A DNA stretch of 8,786 nt from an uncultured Gemmatimonadota bacterium (GTDB lineage: Bacteria; Gemmatimonadota; Gemmatimonadetes; Gemmatimonadales; Gemmatimonadaceae), in contig CAMLEQ010000143.1 in NCBI GenBank assembly GCA_946479015.1, positions 1-8,786 on the forward strand, in the 5' to 3' direction. This document shows, piece by piece, positions 1 through 6,852 of the stretch. Position 1 is the stretch's first letter. Each line of letters starts with the position of its first letter. A model generated the notes under the pieces. The model was not told the origin of the DNA. It made no database searches and saw nothing but the letters and a program-made list of their open reading frames with translations. A program made the position numbers and the translations under genes.

Positions 1-1516
1 CGATCGTGCCGCCGAGCAGGGTGTCGGCGATGCGCAGCCCGGCGAGATGCCAGTCACCGGCGTTCACTTCCGCGAGCAGCACGAAGGTAGGGGTGAGAAA
101 GACCACGAACAGTCCGTAGTTGAGCGGCAGCAGCGCCACGGAGACCACCGCGAGCACGGCGATGATGACGAGGATGCCGCGCGCATCGTGCACCGCCGCG
201 ACGATCTCCGCCGCCGCGATGCCGCCGAGCACCGTCCCCGCCACGCGCTGCACCCCCTTCACCATCGTCGCGCCGACGTACGGCTGGAGGATCACGAGCA
301 CGGTGAGCGTGACCCAGTAGCCGCGCCGCAGGCCGAGCATCTGCGCGAGGAACACCGCGAAGGCCGTGGCGACGCCCAGACGAAGCGAGTGCTGGAGCAG
401 GAGCGAGTCGGAGGCGAGCGCGGCGCGAAGGCGCGCGAGCGGCTGCGCCCCCGGCTCGACCGGGAGCGCGGGCACCGGTCCGGCGCGCGGCGCGCCAGTG
501 CGCGCGCCGTTGAGCGCCGCGGTCGTGGCGACGGCCGTCTCCACCATGTCGCGCAGCCCCGGCACCAGTCGCGTGGCGTAGGCGAGCCGCGCGGACTCCA
601 CGCCGCTCGCGGCGATCCCGTCGCCGAGCGGCGCCCACGCCGGCGGCGGCGAGGGAGCGCCGCGCTCCCGCTCGATCGCGCTCGCGATCTCCTCCGTCAC
701 GCGGGCGAAATCGCCGAGCACGCGCGCGCCGGCGGTGACGAGCGGTGCGCGGCCGGCGATGCGCTCGCTCTCGAGCAGATCCGAGAGCGCGAGCAGGGTG
801 CCGAACTGCTGGTCCGACAGCTCGAGCAGCACCAGCAGCTGCTCGCCGCGCCCGCTCTCCCCCGGGCGGCCGCGCCGCGTGCCCGCGACCACGGCGCGCG
901 CGGCCTCGATCGCCGCCCGCAGCGCCGCGCGCCGCGCGATCGTGTCGGGGCGCTCGGCGTCGAGCGGCGCGGCCGACAGCATCGACGCGAGCGCCGACAG
1001 CTCGCGATAGCAGCGGGCCACGGCCAGCCGCGCGGGACGGTAGGGGCGCAGCGTCCACGCGCCGAGCGACAGGAGCATCGCCCAGGCGCCGCCCGCGGCC
1101 AGCAGCGCGCCGCGCGCGAGCGCCGAGCGCGGGTCGTGCACCGGCAGCGAGAGCGAGACCACGAAGATCGTCGACGTGGACAGCCCCACGCTCCCTCCGC
1201 CGGCACCGTACACGCGCGCCAGGCTCGTGGCCGTCCCCCACACGAACATGAGCAGCGGCGCGAGCCACGGATGAGTCCCCGCCACCGCCGCGATCGTCCC
1301 CGACAGCGCGGCGGCGATGGTGAGCGAGCCCATCGTGATGGCGCGCGCGCGATAGGAGCCGCCCTTGTCGGCGAGGGAGACGCTGAAGCCGGCGAGCCCG
1401 AGCCACAGCAGCTCGGGGTGGCCGAGCACGCGTCCCACGAGGAGCGGAACGATCGTCGCGACCGCGGCGCGCAGGCCGGCGCCCCACGCGGGACGGGCCG
1501 GCGCGACCTCGAACAT
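1..1516 (-). CDS. FUSC-family inner-membrane transporter (partial, C-terminus beyond the window edge)
   Basis: The frame stays open from 1516 to the left edge, giving 505 residues without a stop; the end is missing. Layout is that of the fusaric acid resistance/YccS/AaeB family. An N-terminal block of hydrophobic helices covers about residues 13-160, a soluble helical region with little hydrophobicity about 165-370, and a second membrane block starts at about 375. In the second block the family pattern is visible: a YWVTLTVLVILQP stretch near residue 400, an R-V-A-G-T-x-L-G-G turn near 428, and R-I-A-D-T-L-L-G-G at the edge. Members are thought to export aromatic acids or similar small molecules across the inner membrane; the substrate here cannot be read. 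The ATG at 1516 has no strong ribosome site. An in-frame GTG at 1552 or TTG at 1570 would add 12 or 18 residues and is possible. The gene is divergent from the next one. Confidence 0.88.
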   Translation of the reverse strand, partial: MFEVAPARPAWGAGLRAAVATIVPLLVGRVLGHPELLWLGLAGFSVSLADKGGSYRARAITMGSLTIAAALSGTIAAVAGTHPWLAPLLMFVWGTATSLARVYGAGGGSVGLSTSTIFVVSLSLPVHDPRSALARGALLAAGGAWAMLLSLGAWTLRPYRPARLAVARCYRELSALASMLSAAPLDAERPDTIARRAALRAAIEAARAVVAGTRRGRPGESGRGEQLLVLLELSDQQFGTLLALSDLLESERIAGRAPLVTAGARVLGDFARVTEEIASAIERERGAPSPPPAWAPLGDGIAASGVESARLAYATRLVPGLRDMVETAVATTAALNGARTGAPRAGPVPALPVEPGAQPLARLRAALASDSLLLQHSLRLGVATAFAVFLAQMLGLRRGYWVTLTVLVILQPYVGATMVKGVQRVAGTVLGGIAAAEIVAAVHDARGILVIIAVLAVVSVALLPLNYGLFVVFLTPTFVLLAEVNAGDWHLAGLRIADTLLGGTI

Positions 1517-1704
1517 CGACCGGAGTCCGGACGCGCGAACGATCGTGCCCACGCGTGGTGCGGTGCGCAACGCGCGAGCCAGGAGCGCCGTCGCGGACCC
1601 GGGCCCTTGCCGCCGCGGCGAGCGCGATCCTATTGTTGGGCATCCGCCTCCTGCCGGCCCGATGGATGGCCGAGGGAGGCGTTCGCGACACCCCTGTCTC
1701 GGTG
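1517..1704. promoter_or_regulatory. Divergent intergenic region with a possible rightward sigma70-type promoter
   Basis: These 188 bases separate two divergent genes, so both promoters should lie here. On the plus strand TTGCCG at 1607-1612 and TATTGT at 1631-1636 are separated by 18 bases. TATTGT stands out in very GC-rich surroundings and would start a transcript near 1643, upstream of both candidate starts (1666 and 1705) of the rightward gene. No matching pair of boxes was found for the leftward gene. The assignment rests on consensus resemblance only. Confidence 0.3.
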
Positions 1705-3873
1705 ATGCACGTGGCTTCGACACCGTCCGGACGCCACTCCGAGCTGCGTCCCGTGGGGCAGCACCGAGCGGTGCGGTGGCTTCCCCTCGACGACGCCTTC
1801 TACATGCTCGCGTCGGTGCTCGCGACGGCGCGGGCCGACCCCGTCGCGATCACCAGGCGGACCCTGCTGCAGGTGGAGGCGCACCTGCGCGCGGACCCGG
1901 CGGGTTGCGGCCTCCTCGTGGGTGCGCCCCGGCAGGCGGTCGAGCAGCAGTTGACGCTGATCGTGGTGGAGGGCGCGGCGCGCGCGGTGCGCGCGCCCGA
2001 GGGGCAGGATGCGGCGGCGAGCCTCGCGGCCGACCTGAGCGCGCTCGCGACGCATCTCGAGCTCGACGGGCGGCGCGTGGTGGGATGGTATCGCGGCGAC
2101 GCGCCGGTGACGCCGCACGCATCACTGCGTGACACCGCCATTCACCGCACCATCTGCCCACACCCCTGGCAGATCGCGCTGCTGCGCGATGACGGAGAAG
2201 GCGTCCGGCTGGGCGGCGTGGTGCGCGTGGAGCCTGGCTCGGCGCGGCCGTACTGCATCCCCTTCCTCGAACTCGTGCCCGCATCCGAACCGGTGCACGA
2301 CCAGGTGATCCCCACCGCGGTCGGCTGGCGCAACTACCGCGCGGAGCGCGACGTGGTGTCACTCCCCGAGTCCGCGCTCGACGACCCGGATCTCGCGCTG
2401 CTGGACGAGCCGCGTCGGCGGCGCATCGCGCGGCCGCTGGTGGAGACGCTGCGCGGGCTGAGCGGACGCATGACCGGCTTCTCGAAGCGGACGCGGCCGA
2501 GCGCGCCGATCGCGTCGTCGCGCACGGCGCCGTCCACCGGACGGGTGGTGCCGTTCCGCCCCCCGACGCCTCACACCGACGAGGCGCCGCGCGTGGAGAC
2601 GCCGCCCGATGCGGCGGCGTCCGAGGAGACGGCGCGGCGGGAGTCCGCACCGCGCGAGGAGGCGCGGCGAGAGACGCCGCAGCGCGCGGAGACGCCGCGA
2701 GAGATCCCGCGCGAGGGGGAGCCCGCGCGTCCGACGCCCGCGCCGACGACCGCACCGGCGCCGACGTCGACGCTGACGCGGACGCCGCCTCCGGCACCGG
2801 CACCGGCTCCGGAGCTCCCGGTGATCGAGGCGGAGACGCTCGAGTCCCCGCGCGTGGAGCCGCCGCCGGTGGAGCCGCCGCACATCGAGCCATCACACGT
2901 CGAGCCGCCACACGTCGAGCCCCGACACGTCGAGCCGCCGCCGGTCGAGGCGCCACCCGTCGAGCCACAGCAGCCGGTCGAGCCCCCCACGATCGAGCGG
3001 CCGGCGAGCGAGGCGGCGATCCCCGAGCTGTCCTCGTTCGAGCTGCCGTCGCCCGAGCCCCCGCCGCCCGAGCCGACGGCACCCGAGCCGGCGACGCACG
3101 AGCCGGCGACGCACGAGCCGGCGTTCGAGACCGCGTTCGAGCCTGCGGCGCTCGGTGCGCCGGAACCTGCGCCGCCTCCGGCTGCCGCACCTCCGCACGA
3201 GGCGCCCGCGGTGGCGATGGAGACTCCTTTTGCCGCGCCCCCCACCCCCATCGGCGCGCCCGCGCGGGCGGACGGCGATGCACAGGGGCCGTTCTCCCGG
3301 CACGTGCCGGACGAGGCCGCCGTGCGCGCGCGCCTCGCCTGGCGCACGCGGCACGAGGCGCAACTGCGCGCGCGCAACGCCACCATCCGCCGCGGGGTGG
3401 CGGCCGGCATCCTGGTGATCGCGGCCGGCGTCCTCGTACAGCGCACTCGGAGCGCACGCCCCGAGCCCGTCGCGGGCGAGGTCACGTCCACGAGCCACGG
3501 TGATGTGGCCCCCGGGCTCGCCGCCCGCTTCGCGCCGCCGCGCGGCGCACGCTCGTCCAGCGACTCCGCGCGCGCGGCGGCGCGGTTCGCGCTCACGGCC
3601 GTGGACGAGTACAGCGGACGCCTCGATGCGGCGGCGGCGGCGATCGCCAATGCCCTCGATGAGGCGAACCTCCCCGAGCGCCGGGACGAGGCGTGCGCGC
3701 GCGCGGATTCCGCGTTCATCCGGGCGATGCTCGCGCAGGATGCGATCGATGTCGCGAGGCACCAGCTCGGCCGCCCACTCGATGATGTGCGGATGGAGCG
3801 AGTGGCCGAGCTGACGAAGCGGGTGGACGACCTGCGGGCCTCGGTGCACTCCGGCAGGTGCGCGCAGCCCTGA
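1705..3873 (+). CDS. Membrane-anchored protein with a degenerate JAMM/MPN-like domain and a long Pro/Glu-rich linker
   Basis: I do not recognise a named family for the whole 722-residue protein. Residues about 20-210 resemble an MPN (Mov34/JAB1) fold: a G-L-L-V-G strand at 69-73, a V-V-G-W-Y strand at 125-129, then R130-x-D132-x7-S140-x2-D143. The spacing equals the JAMM motif H-x-H-x7-S-x2-D, but both histidines are replaced and the usual glutamate before the GLLVG strand is an alanine, so peptidase activity is unlikely. Residues about 285-530 form a low-complexity linker rich in Pro, Glu, Ala and Thr. A short hydrophobic segment at about 564-578, flanked by arginines, looks like one membrane helix. 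A mostly helical region of about 140 residues follows. The Arg-rich side before the helix suggests that the MPN-like part is cytoplasmic and the C-terminus periplasmic. The ATG at 1705 lies just before the domain; ATG 1666 or GTG 1555 would lengthen it. No start has a clear ribosome site. It converges on the next gene, only 15 bases apart. Confidence 0.82.
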   Translation: MHVASTPSGRHSELRPVGQHRAVRWLPLDDAFYMLASVLATARADPVAITRRTLLQVEAHLRADPAGCGLLVGAPRQAVEQQLTLIVVEGAARAVRAPEGQDAAASLAADLSALATHLELDGRRVVGWYRGDAPVTPHASLRDTAIHRTICPHPWQIALLRDDGEGVRLGGVVRVEPGSARPYCIPFLELVPASEPVHDQVIPTAVGWRNYRAERDVVSLPESALDDPDLALLDEPRRRRIARPLVETLRGLSGRMTGFSKRTRPSAPIASSRTAPSTGRVVPFRPPTPHTDEAPRVETPPDAAASEETARRESAPREEARRETPQRAETPREIPREGEPARPTPAPTTAPAPTSTLTRTPPPAPAPAPELPVIEAETLESPRVEPPPVEPPHIEPSHVEPPHVEPRHVEPPPVEAPPVEPQQPVEPPTIERPASEAAIPELSSFELPSPEPPPPEPTAPEPATHEPATHEPAFETAFEPAALGAPEPAPPPAAAPPHEAPAVAMETPFAAPPTPIGAPARADGDAQGPFSRHVPDEAAVRARLAWRTRHEAQLRARNATIRRGVAAGILVIAAGVLVQRTRSARPEPVAGEVTSTSHGDVAPGLAARFAPPRGARSSSDSARAAARFALTAVDEYSGRLDAAAAAIANALDEANLPERRDEACARADSAFIRAMLAQDAIDVARHQLGRPLDDVRMERVAELTKRVDDLRASVHSGRCAQP
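2852..2990 (+). repeat. Degenerate V-E-P-P coding repeat in the linker
   Basis: The DNA repeats a gtcgagcc/gtggagcc core about every 12 to 15 bases, roughly ten times, encoding variations of V-E-P-P-H and V-E-P-P-P. Third-position differences (gtg/gtc, gag throughout, varied proline codons) show that the units have drifted while the peptide pattern was kept. It is part of the linker of the MPN-like membrane protein and probably forms an extended spacer. Confidence 0.75.
3091..3120 (+). repeat. Exact 15-base tandem duplication in the linker
   Basis: The 15-mer gcgacgcacgagccg occurs twice back to back, encoding A-T-H-E-P twice. Perfect identity suggests a recent slippage event within the Pro/Glu-rich linker. 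The in-frame unit length leaves the protein intact. Confidence 0.9.
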
Positions 3874-3888
3874 CCGCGCGCGGCACCA

Positions 3889-5229
3889 CTATCCGCCTCC
3901 CTTCGCCGCCGCCCCGACACCGCCGCCAGTGCGCGCGGTGATGCGCCCCACCATGTGCGGGTGCAGCGCGCAGTAGTACCGGTAGACGCCGGCCTCGCGC
4001 AGCACGAGCGAGTAGCGACCGCCCGTGTCGAGCACCGGCGACGACGCGAACCGCCCGTCAGCGCTCACGATCTGGTGCGGCACGTCGTCGCGGTTCGTCC
4101 ACGTCACGCGCGCGCCCGACGCCACGCGCGCCTCCGCCGGCGAGAAGGTGAAGTTCGCGATGGCGATGTCGCCGCCATCGCCGCGCGTGCCTGACGAGTC
4201 CGCGCGCGTGGCGGCCTCCGAGCGGTGCGCGTGAAGCTCTGCCGCCGCCTCCGCCGCGCCCACGCCGGACAACGTGACGTCATCCACGAGCGCGAGCGCG
4301 TGCCGGCCGCGCGTGAACGTCACGGCCGTGAGCCCCAGCAGATCGCGCAGCTCCCCCGCCGGCACCGTCAGCGGTCCCGGCGCCGGCGCCGTGCCGGGCG
4401 CAGGCTGCGGGAAGGCGGTGGACATCGCCGTGTGGAAGCTCACCTGCCCTTCCACCTTGCGCATCACCTGGTGGATGTGCCCGTTGAGCACCGTCACCGA
4501 GCCGAAGCGGCGCAGCAGCGAGAGCGCCCGGGCGCCGTCGTCCGTCCCCCACCCCCACTCGGGATACACGGTCCAGAGGGGCACGTGCGCGAGCACCACG
4601 ATGGGCGTGCTGCTCGACAGGTGGCGCACGTCGTCGCGCAACCACGCGAGCTGGTCCTCCCCGAGCCGGCCGAGCCCCCCGGGCTCGAGCCCCAGCACGT
4701 TCACGAGCGCGACGAAGTGCACGCCGGAGTGGTCGAAGCTGTACCACCCGTTCCCCTTCGTGCCGCGCCCGTAGCGCGCGCGGTACGCGGCGCCGGCGTC
4801 GCCGAGCACGTCGTGCTCCCCCGGCACGTAGAACACCTCGCCCGTGCGCGTGCGCGCGCCGGCGATCACCTGCCGCGCGGTGTCGAACTCGCCCGGCTTC
4901 GAGAGCTGGCTGATGTCCCCCGTGTGCACCAGGAACGCCGGCGGCCGTGGCAGCGCGTTGATCCGCTCGATCGCCGACTGGAGCGTGGCGGTCACATCGT
5001 GGTTCGCTCCCTTGTCGAAGCCGATGTGGCTGTCGCTGATCTGCACGAAGAAGAGATCCCCGTCGCCGCCGTCGGCCGCGCCTCCGTCCCTCGCCAGCAG
5101 CGACGAGCGCAGCACGCCGCTGCCCATCGTCCACAGCATCCCCGTCCCTGCCCACGCCATGCAGCGGAGGAAGCCGCGGCGGTCGATGCCGTCGTCGCCG
5201 TGGTCGTGCGTGATGGTGTCCTTTGACAT
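3889..5229 (-). CDS. Tat-exported calcineurin-like phosphoesterase fused to a type 1 copper cupredoxin domain
   Basis: The product has 446 residues. A twin-arginine signal is clear: R17-R18-G-F-L-R followed by a hydrophobic stretch to about residue 46, so the protein is probably exported folded, consistent with a metal cofactor. Residues about 58-320 carry the calcineurin-like metallophosphoesterase motifs in order: D66-x-H68, G104-D105, G137-E138-H139-D140 (usually GNHD), A214-H215, and G250-H251-x-H253. Residues about 354-432 are a plastocyanin/amicyanin-like domain with all four type 1 copper ligands in family spacing: H385, C420, H423 and M426. A linker of about 35 residues joins the domains. 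The ATG at 5229 is chosen because GGGAGGA at 5239-5233 precedes it closely and it puts the Tat motif at the right distance. The phosphoester substrate is not predictable. The gene is divergent from an ECF sigma factor operon, which may control it (inference). Confidence 0.93.
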   Translation of the reverse strand: MSKDTITHDHGDDGIDRRGFLRCMAWAGTGMLWTMGSGVLRSSLLARDGGAADGGDGDLFFVQISDSHIGFDKGANHDVTATLQSAIERINALPRPPAFLVHTGDISQLSKPGEFDTARQVIAGARTRTGEVFYVPGEHDVLGDAGAAYRARYGRGTKGNGWYSFDHSGVHFVALVNVLGLEPGGLGRLGEDQLAWLRDDVRHLSSSTPIVVLAHVPLWTVYPEWGWGTDDGARALSLLRRFGSVTVLNGHIHQVMRKVEGQVSFHTAMSTAFPQPAPGTAPAPGPLTVPAGELRDLLGLTAVTFTRGRHALALVDDVTLSGVGAAEAAAELHAHRSEAATRADSSGTRGDGGDIAIANFTFSPAEARVASGARVTWTNRDDVPHQIVSADGRFASSPVLDTGGRYSLVLREAGVYRYYCALHPHMVGRITARTGGGVGAAAKGGG

Positions 5230-5232
5230 GCG

Positions 5233-5239
5233 TCCTCCC
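5233..5239 (-). promoter_or_regulatory. Ribosome binding site of the phosphoesterase-cupredoxin gene
   Basis: On the minus strand GGGAGGA ends three bases before the ATG at 5229. It is the only strong purine-rich site in the N-terminal stretch and rules out the longer open frame reaching to 5604. Confidence 0.7.
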
Positions 5240-5292
5240 GGAGCCGTCGATATCCCGGAGCGGCGCGCCCCTCTGGCCCGCGGCTCCACGGA

Positions 5293-5305
5293 GACGGTAA
5301 CCGTC
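5293..5305. promoter_or_regulatory. 13-base perfect palindrome (operator candidate)
   Basis: GACGGT-A-ACCGTC is a perfect inverted repeat about one central base. It lies 63 bases upstream of the phosphoesterase start in the divergent intergenic region. Its symmetry and position suggest a dimeric regulator site; no specific regulator is recognised. Confidence 0.4.
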
Positions 5306-5319
5306 GCACGCGCGGCGAT

Positions 5320-5386
5320 ATTCCCGGCCGCGCTCGCCGGGAGGGAGCGACGGCGCGCGGGAATTTTTCGCGCGCTGGGGAAGTAT
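5320..5386. promoter_or_regulatory. Inverted GGGAAT boxes in the divergent promoter region
   Basis: ATTCCCG at 5320-5326 and CGGGAAT at 5358-5364 are inverted copies, so each strand reads GGGAAT pointing towards its own downstream gene. GGAA-type -35 boxes are typical of ECF sigma factors. On the plus strand the box runs into a TTTTT tract and an AAGTAT sequence at 5381-5386, a possible -10 region for the sigma operon. A matching -10 on the minus strand is not clear. The same inverted repeat could form a hairpin with T residues after it, but no gene ends upstream, so a terminator role is less likely. Confidence 0.3.
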
Positions 5387-5515
5387 CCACACCATGGACG
5401 CGACGGACTCCGAGCCATGCGCCGATCGATCGCACGTATCCCTCGCGCCGCCGCGCGCGTAACTTCCTCCGGGGAGCCGCCACTGGTGGTCGCGATGCAT
5501 GAAGGCGCCACGGAC

Positions 5516-5520
5516 AGGAG
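5516..5520 (+). promoter_or_regulatory. Ribosome binding site that sets the sigma factor start
   Basis: AGGAG sits seven bases before the ATG at 5528. The in-frame ATG at 5495 has only a GGGGAG about 19 bases away, which is too far, so 5528 is preferred. Confidence 0.65.
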
Positions 5521-5527
5521 CATCGGC

Positions 5528-6055
5528 ATGCGCGAGCCGCGCCGCGCGGAATCGCCGGGACGCTTCGAGGAGGCGATGCTGCCGCATCTCGACGCCGCGT
5601 ACACGCTCGCGCGTCACCTGCTGCGCGATCCGCACGACGCGGAGGATGCGGTGCAGGACGCGTATCTCCGCGCGCTCCGCCACTTCGATGGATTTCGCGG
5701 CGGCGATGGCAAGGCGTGGATGCTCGCCATCGTGCGCAACGTCTGCTACACCATGCGGCGGCGCCGATCGCGCGGCGTGGAGTTGGAGTTCGACGAGGAG
5801 CTGCACGGCGAGCCGTCCCCCGACGACGCCCCCGACGCGGACCTCGTCCGCTCGGCGACACGCGACGCGGTGATGCGGGCGATGGAGCGGCTGCCGATGG
5901 AGCTGCGCGAGGCGCTCGTACTCCGCGAGCTGCAGGAGCTGTCGTATCGCGAGATCGCCGAGGTGATGGGCGTCCCCATTGGCACCGTCATGTCGCGCCT
6001 GTCGCGGGCGCGTCATCGCGTGGCCCTGGCGCTGCGGGAAGGAGGAATCGAATGA
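5528..6055 (+). CDS. ECF-type RNA polymerase sigma factor
   Basis: The product has 175 residues, the usual ECF length. Region 2 spans about residues 13-80, with the D-P-H-D-A-E-D-A-V-Q-D-A motif at 34-45 and the W64-M-L-x-I-x-R-N-V stretch for promoter melting and core contact. After an acidic linker (about 85-105), region 4 covers 112-169 with the conserved R121-L-P, R-E-A-L-x-L-R-E and the helix-turn-helix S139-Y-R-E-I-A-E-V-M-G-V-P-I-G-T-V-M-S-R. It directs RNA polymerase to a set of stress promoters. It overlaps the anti-sigma gene by ATGA, so the two are translationally coupled and the anti-sigma factor is very likely its direct regulator. The start is supported by AGGAG at 5516-5520. 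Autoregulation from the region upstream is likely but not proven. Confidence 0.95.
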   Translation: MREPRRAESPGRFEEAMLPHLDAAYTLARHLLRDPHDAEDAVQDAYLRALRHFDGFRGGDGKAWMLAIVRNVCYTMRRRRSRGVELEFDEELHGEPSPDDAPDADLVRSATRDAVMRAMERLPMELREALVLRELQELSYREIAEVMGVPIGTVMSRLSRARHRVALALREGGIE

Positions 6056-6852
6056 CCTGCGCCGAGCTGCGTCCGCTCATCACCGCGCTCGTCGACGGCG
6101 AGCTCGACCCGCTGCGGGAGCGCGACGTCGAAGCGCATCTCGCGGGGTGCGCGTCGTGCCGCGACGCGCGCGAGCGGGAGCACGCCACGAGCGTGGCGCT
6201 GCGAGAGCGGCTGCCGTCGTGGGCGGCGCCGGACGCGCTCCGCGCTCGCGTGCTCGCCACTGTGCGCGACGCCGAGGACAGCGACGTGGACGCGGCCCCC
6301 ACCCGTGCCCCCATCGCGCGCCGGACGCCGCGCGCGCTGCCGTGGCGCGCGATCGCGATCGCCGCCTCCGTGCTCTTCGTGCTCACCACCGGCGTGAGCG
6401 TGTGGCGCGCGCGCGCATCCGTGTCGCCTGGGGACGCGCTCGCCACCGAGCTGCTGGCGAGCCATCTCCGGTCGCTCGTCGCCGGACACCTCGCCGACGT
6501 CGCGTCCACCGACCAGCACACGGTGAAGCCGTGGTTCGATGGGCGGCTGGACTTCTCCCCGAGCGTGCACGACCTCGCCGCGCGCGGCTTCCCGCTGCTC
6601 GGCGGCCGGCTCGACTACGTGGGGGAGCGGCCGGCGGCCGCGCTCGTGTACGGACGGCGGAGGCACATCATCAATCTGTTCGTGTGGCCCGCGCCGGCGC
6701 CCTCCATCTCCCGCACCGGAGAGACGACGCGCCGCGGCTATCACCTGGTGCAGTGGACGCACGCGGGAATGACGTACTGCGCCGTGTCCGACCTGAACGC
6801 GGACGAGCTGCGCGAGTTCGTGCGCCTGCAGCGCGCGGAGGATTCTCCATGA
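6052..6852 (+). CDS. Zinc-binding transmembrane anti-sigma factor (RsiW/COG5662-like)
   Basis: The product has 266 residues. The N-terminal cytoplasmic part holds the zinc-binding anti-sigma (ZAS) motif H29-x3-C33-x2-C36, with C3 as the likely fourth ligand; this part clamps the ECF sigma factor. A membrane helix at about 98-118 follows an Arg-rich stretch, which puts the N-terminus inside. The periplasmic part, about 120-266, contains the pattern known from this anti-sigma family: Q-H-T-V-K-P-W-F-D-G-R-L-D-F-S-P at 155-170, a G-G-R-L-D-Y strand and a lone C243. It would sense an envelope signal and release the sigma factor, by proteolysis or by a change at the zinc site; which of these cannot be read. 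A strong AAGGAGG at 6039-6045 precedes the ATG, which overlaps the sigma stop. It overlaps the next gene by ATGA as well. Confidence 0.94.
   Translation: MTCAELRPLITALVDGELDPLRERDVEAHLAGCASCRDAREREHATSVALRERLPSWAAPDALRARVLATVRDAEDSDVDAAPTRAPIARRTPRALPWRAIAIAASVLFVLTTGVSVWRARASVSPGDALATELLASHLRSLVAGHLADVASTDQHTVKPWFDGRLDFSPSVHDLAARGFPLLGGRLDYVGERPAAALVYGRRRHIINLFVWPAPAPSISRTGETTRRGYHLVQWTHAGMTYCAVSDLNADELREFVRLQRAEDSP

Noticed and set aside
54..1691. Long open frame on the minus strand (545 codons) with an AGGAGG site before its ATG at 1643
   Set aside because: Its product is Arg/Ala-rich with no membrane segments or motifs, while the neighbouring minus frame gives a clear FUSC protein. The good ribosome site is out of frame with FUSC; I treat it as chance, although a frameshift at the FUSC N-terminus cannot be fully excluded.
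47..1705. Long open frame on the plus strand across the FUSC gene
   Set aside because: The translation is almost all Arg, His, Glu, Gln and Ala, the usual shadow of a GC-rich gene on the other strand.
5320..5368. Hairpin followed by TTTTT read as a rho-independent terminator
   Set aside because: No gene on the plus strand ends before it, and the loop would be long. An inverted promoter element fits the divergent layout better.
4844..5527. Upstream extension of the sigma factor frame
   Set aside because: The frame is open but runs over the divergent phosphoesterase gene and has no sigma-like sequence; AGGAG before 5528 sets the start.
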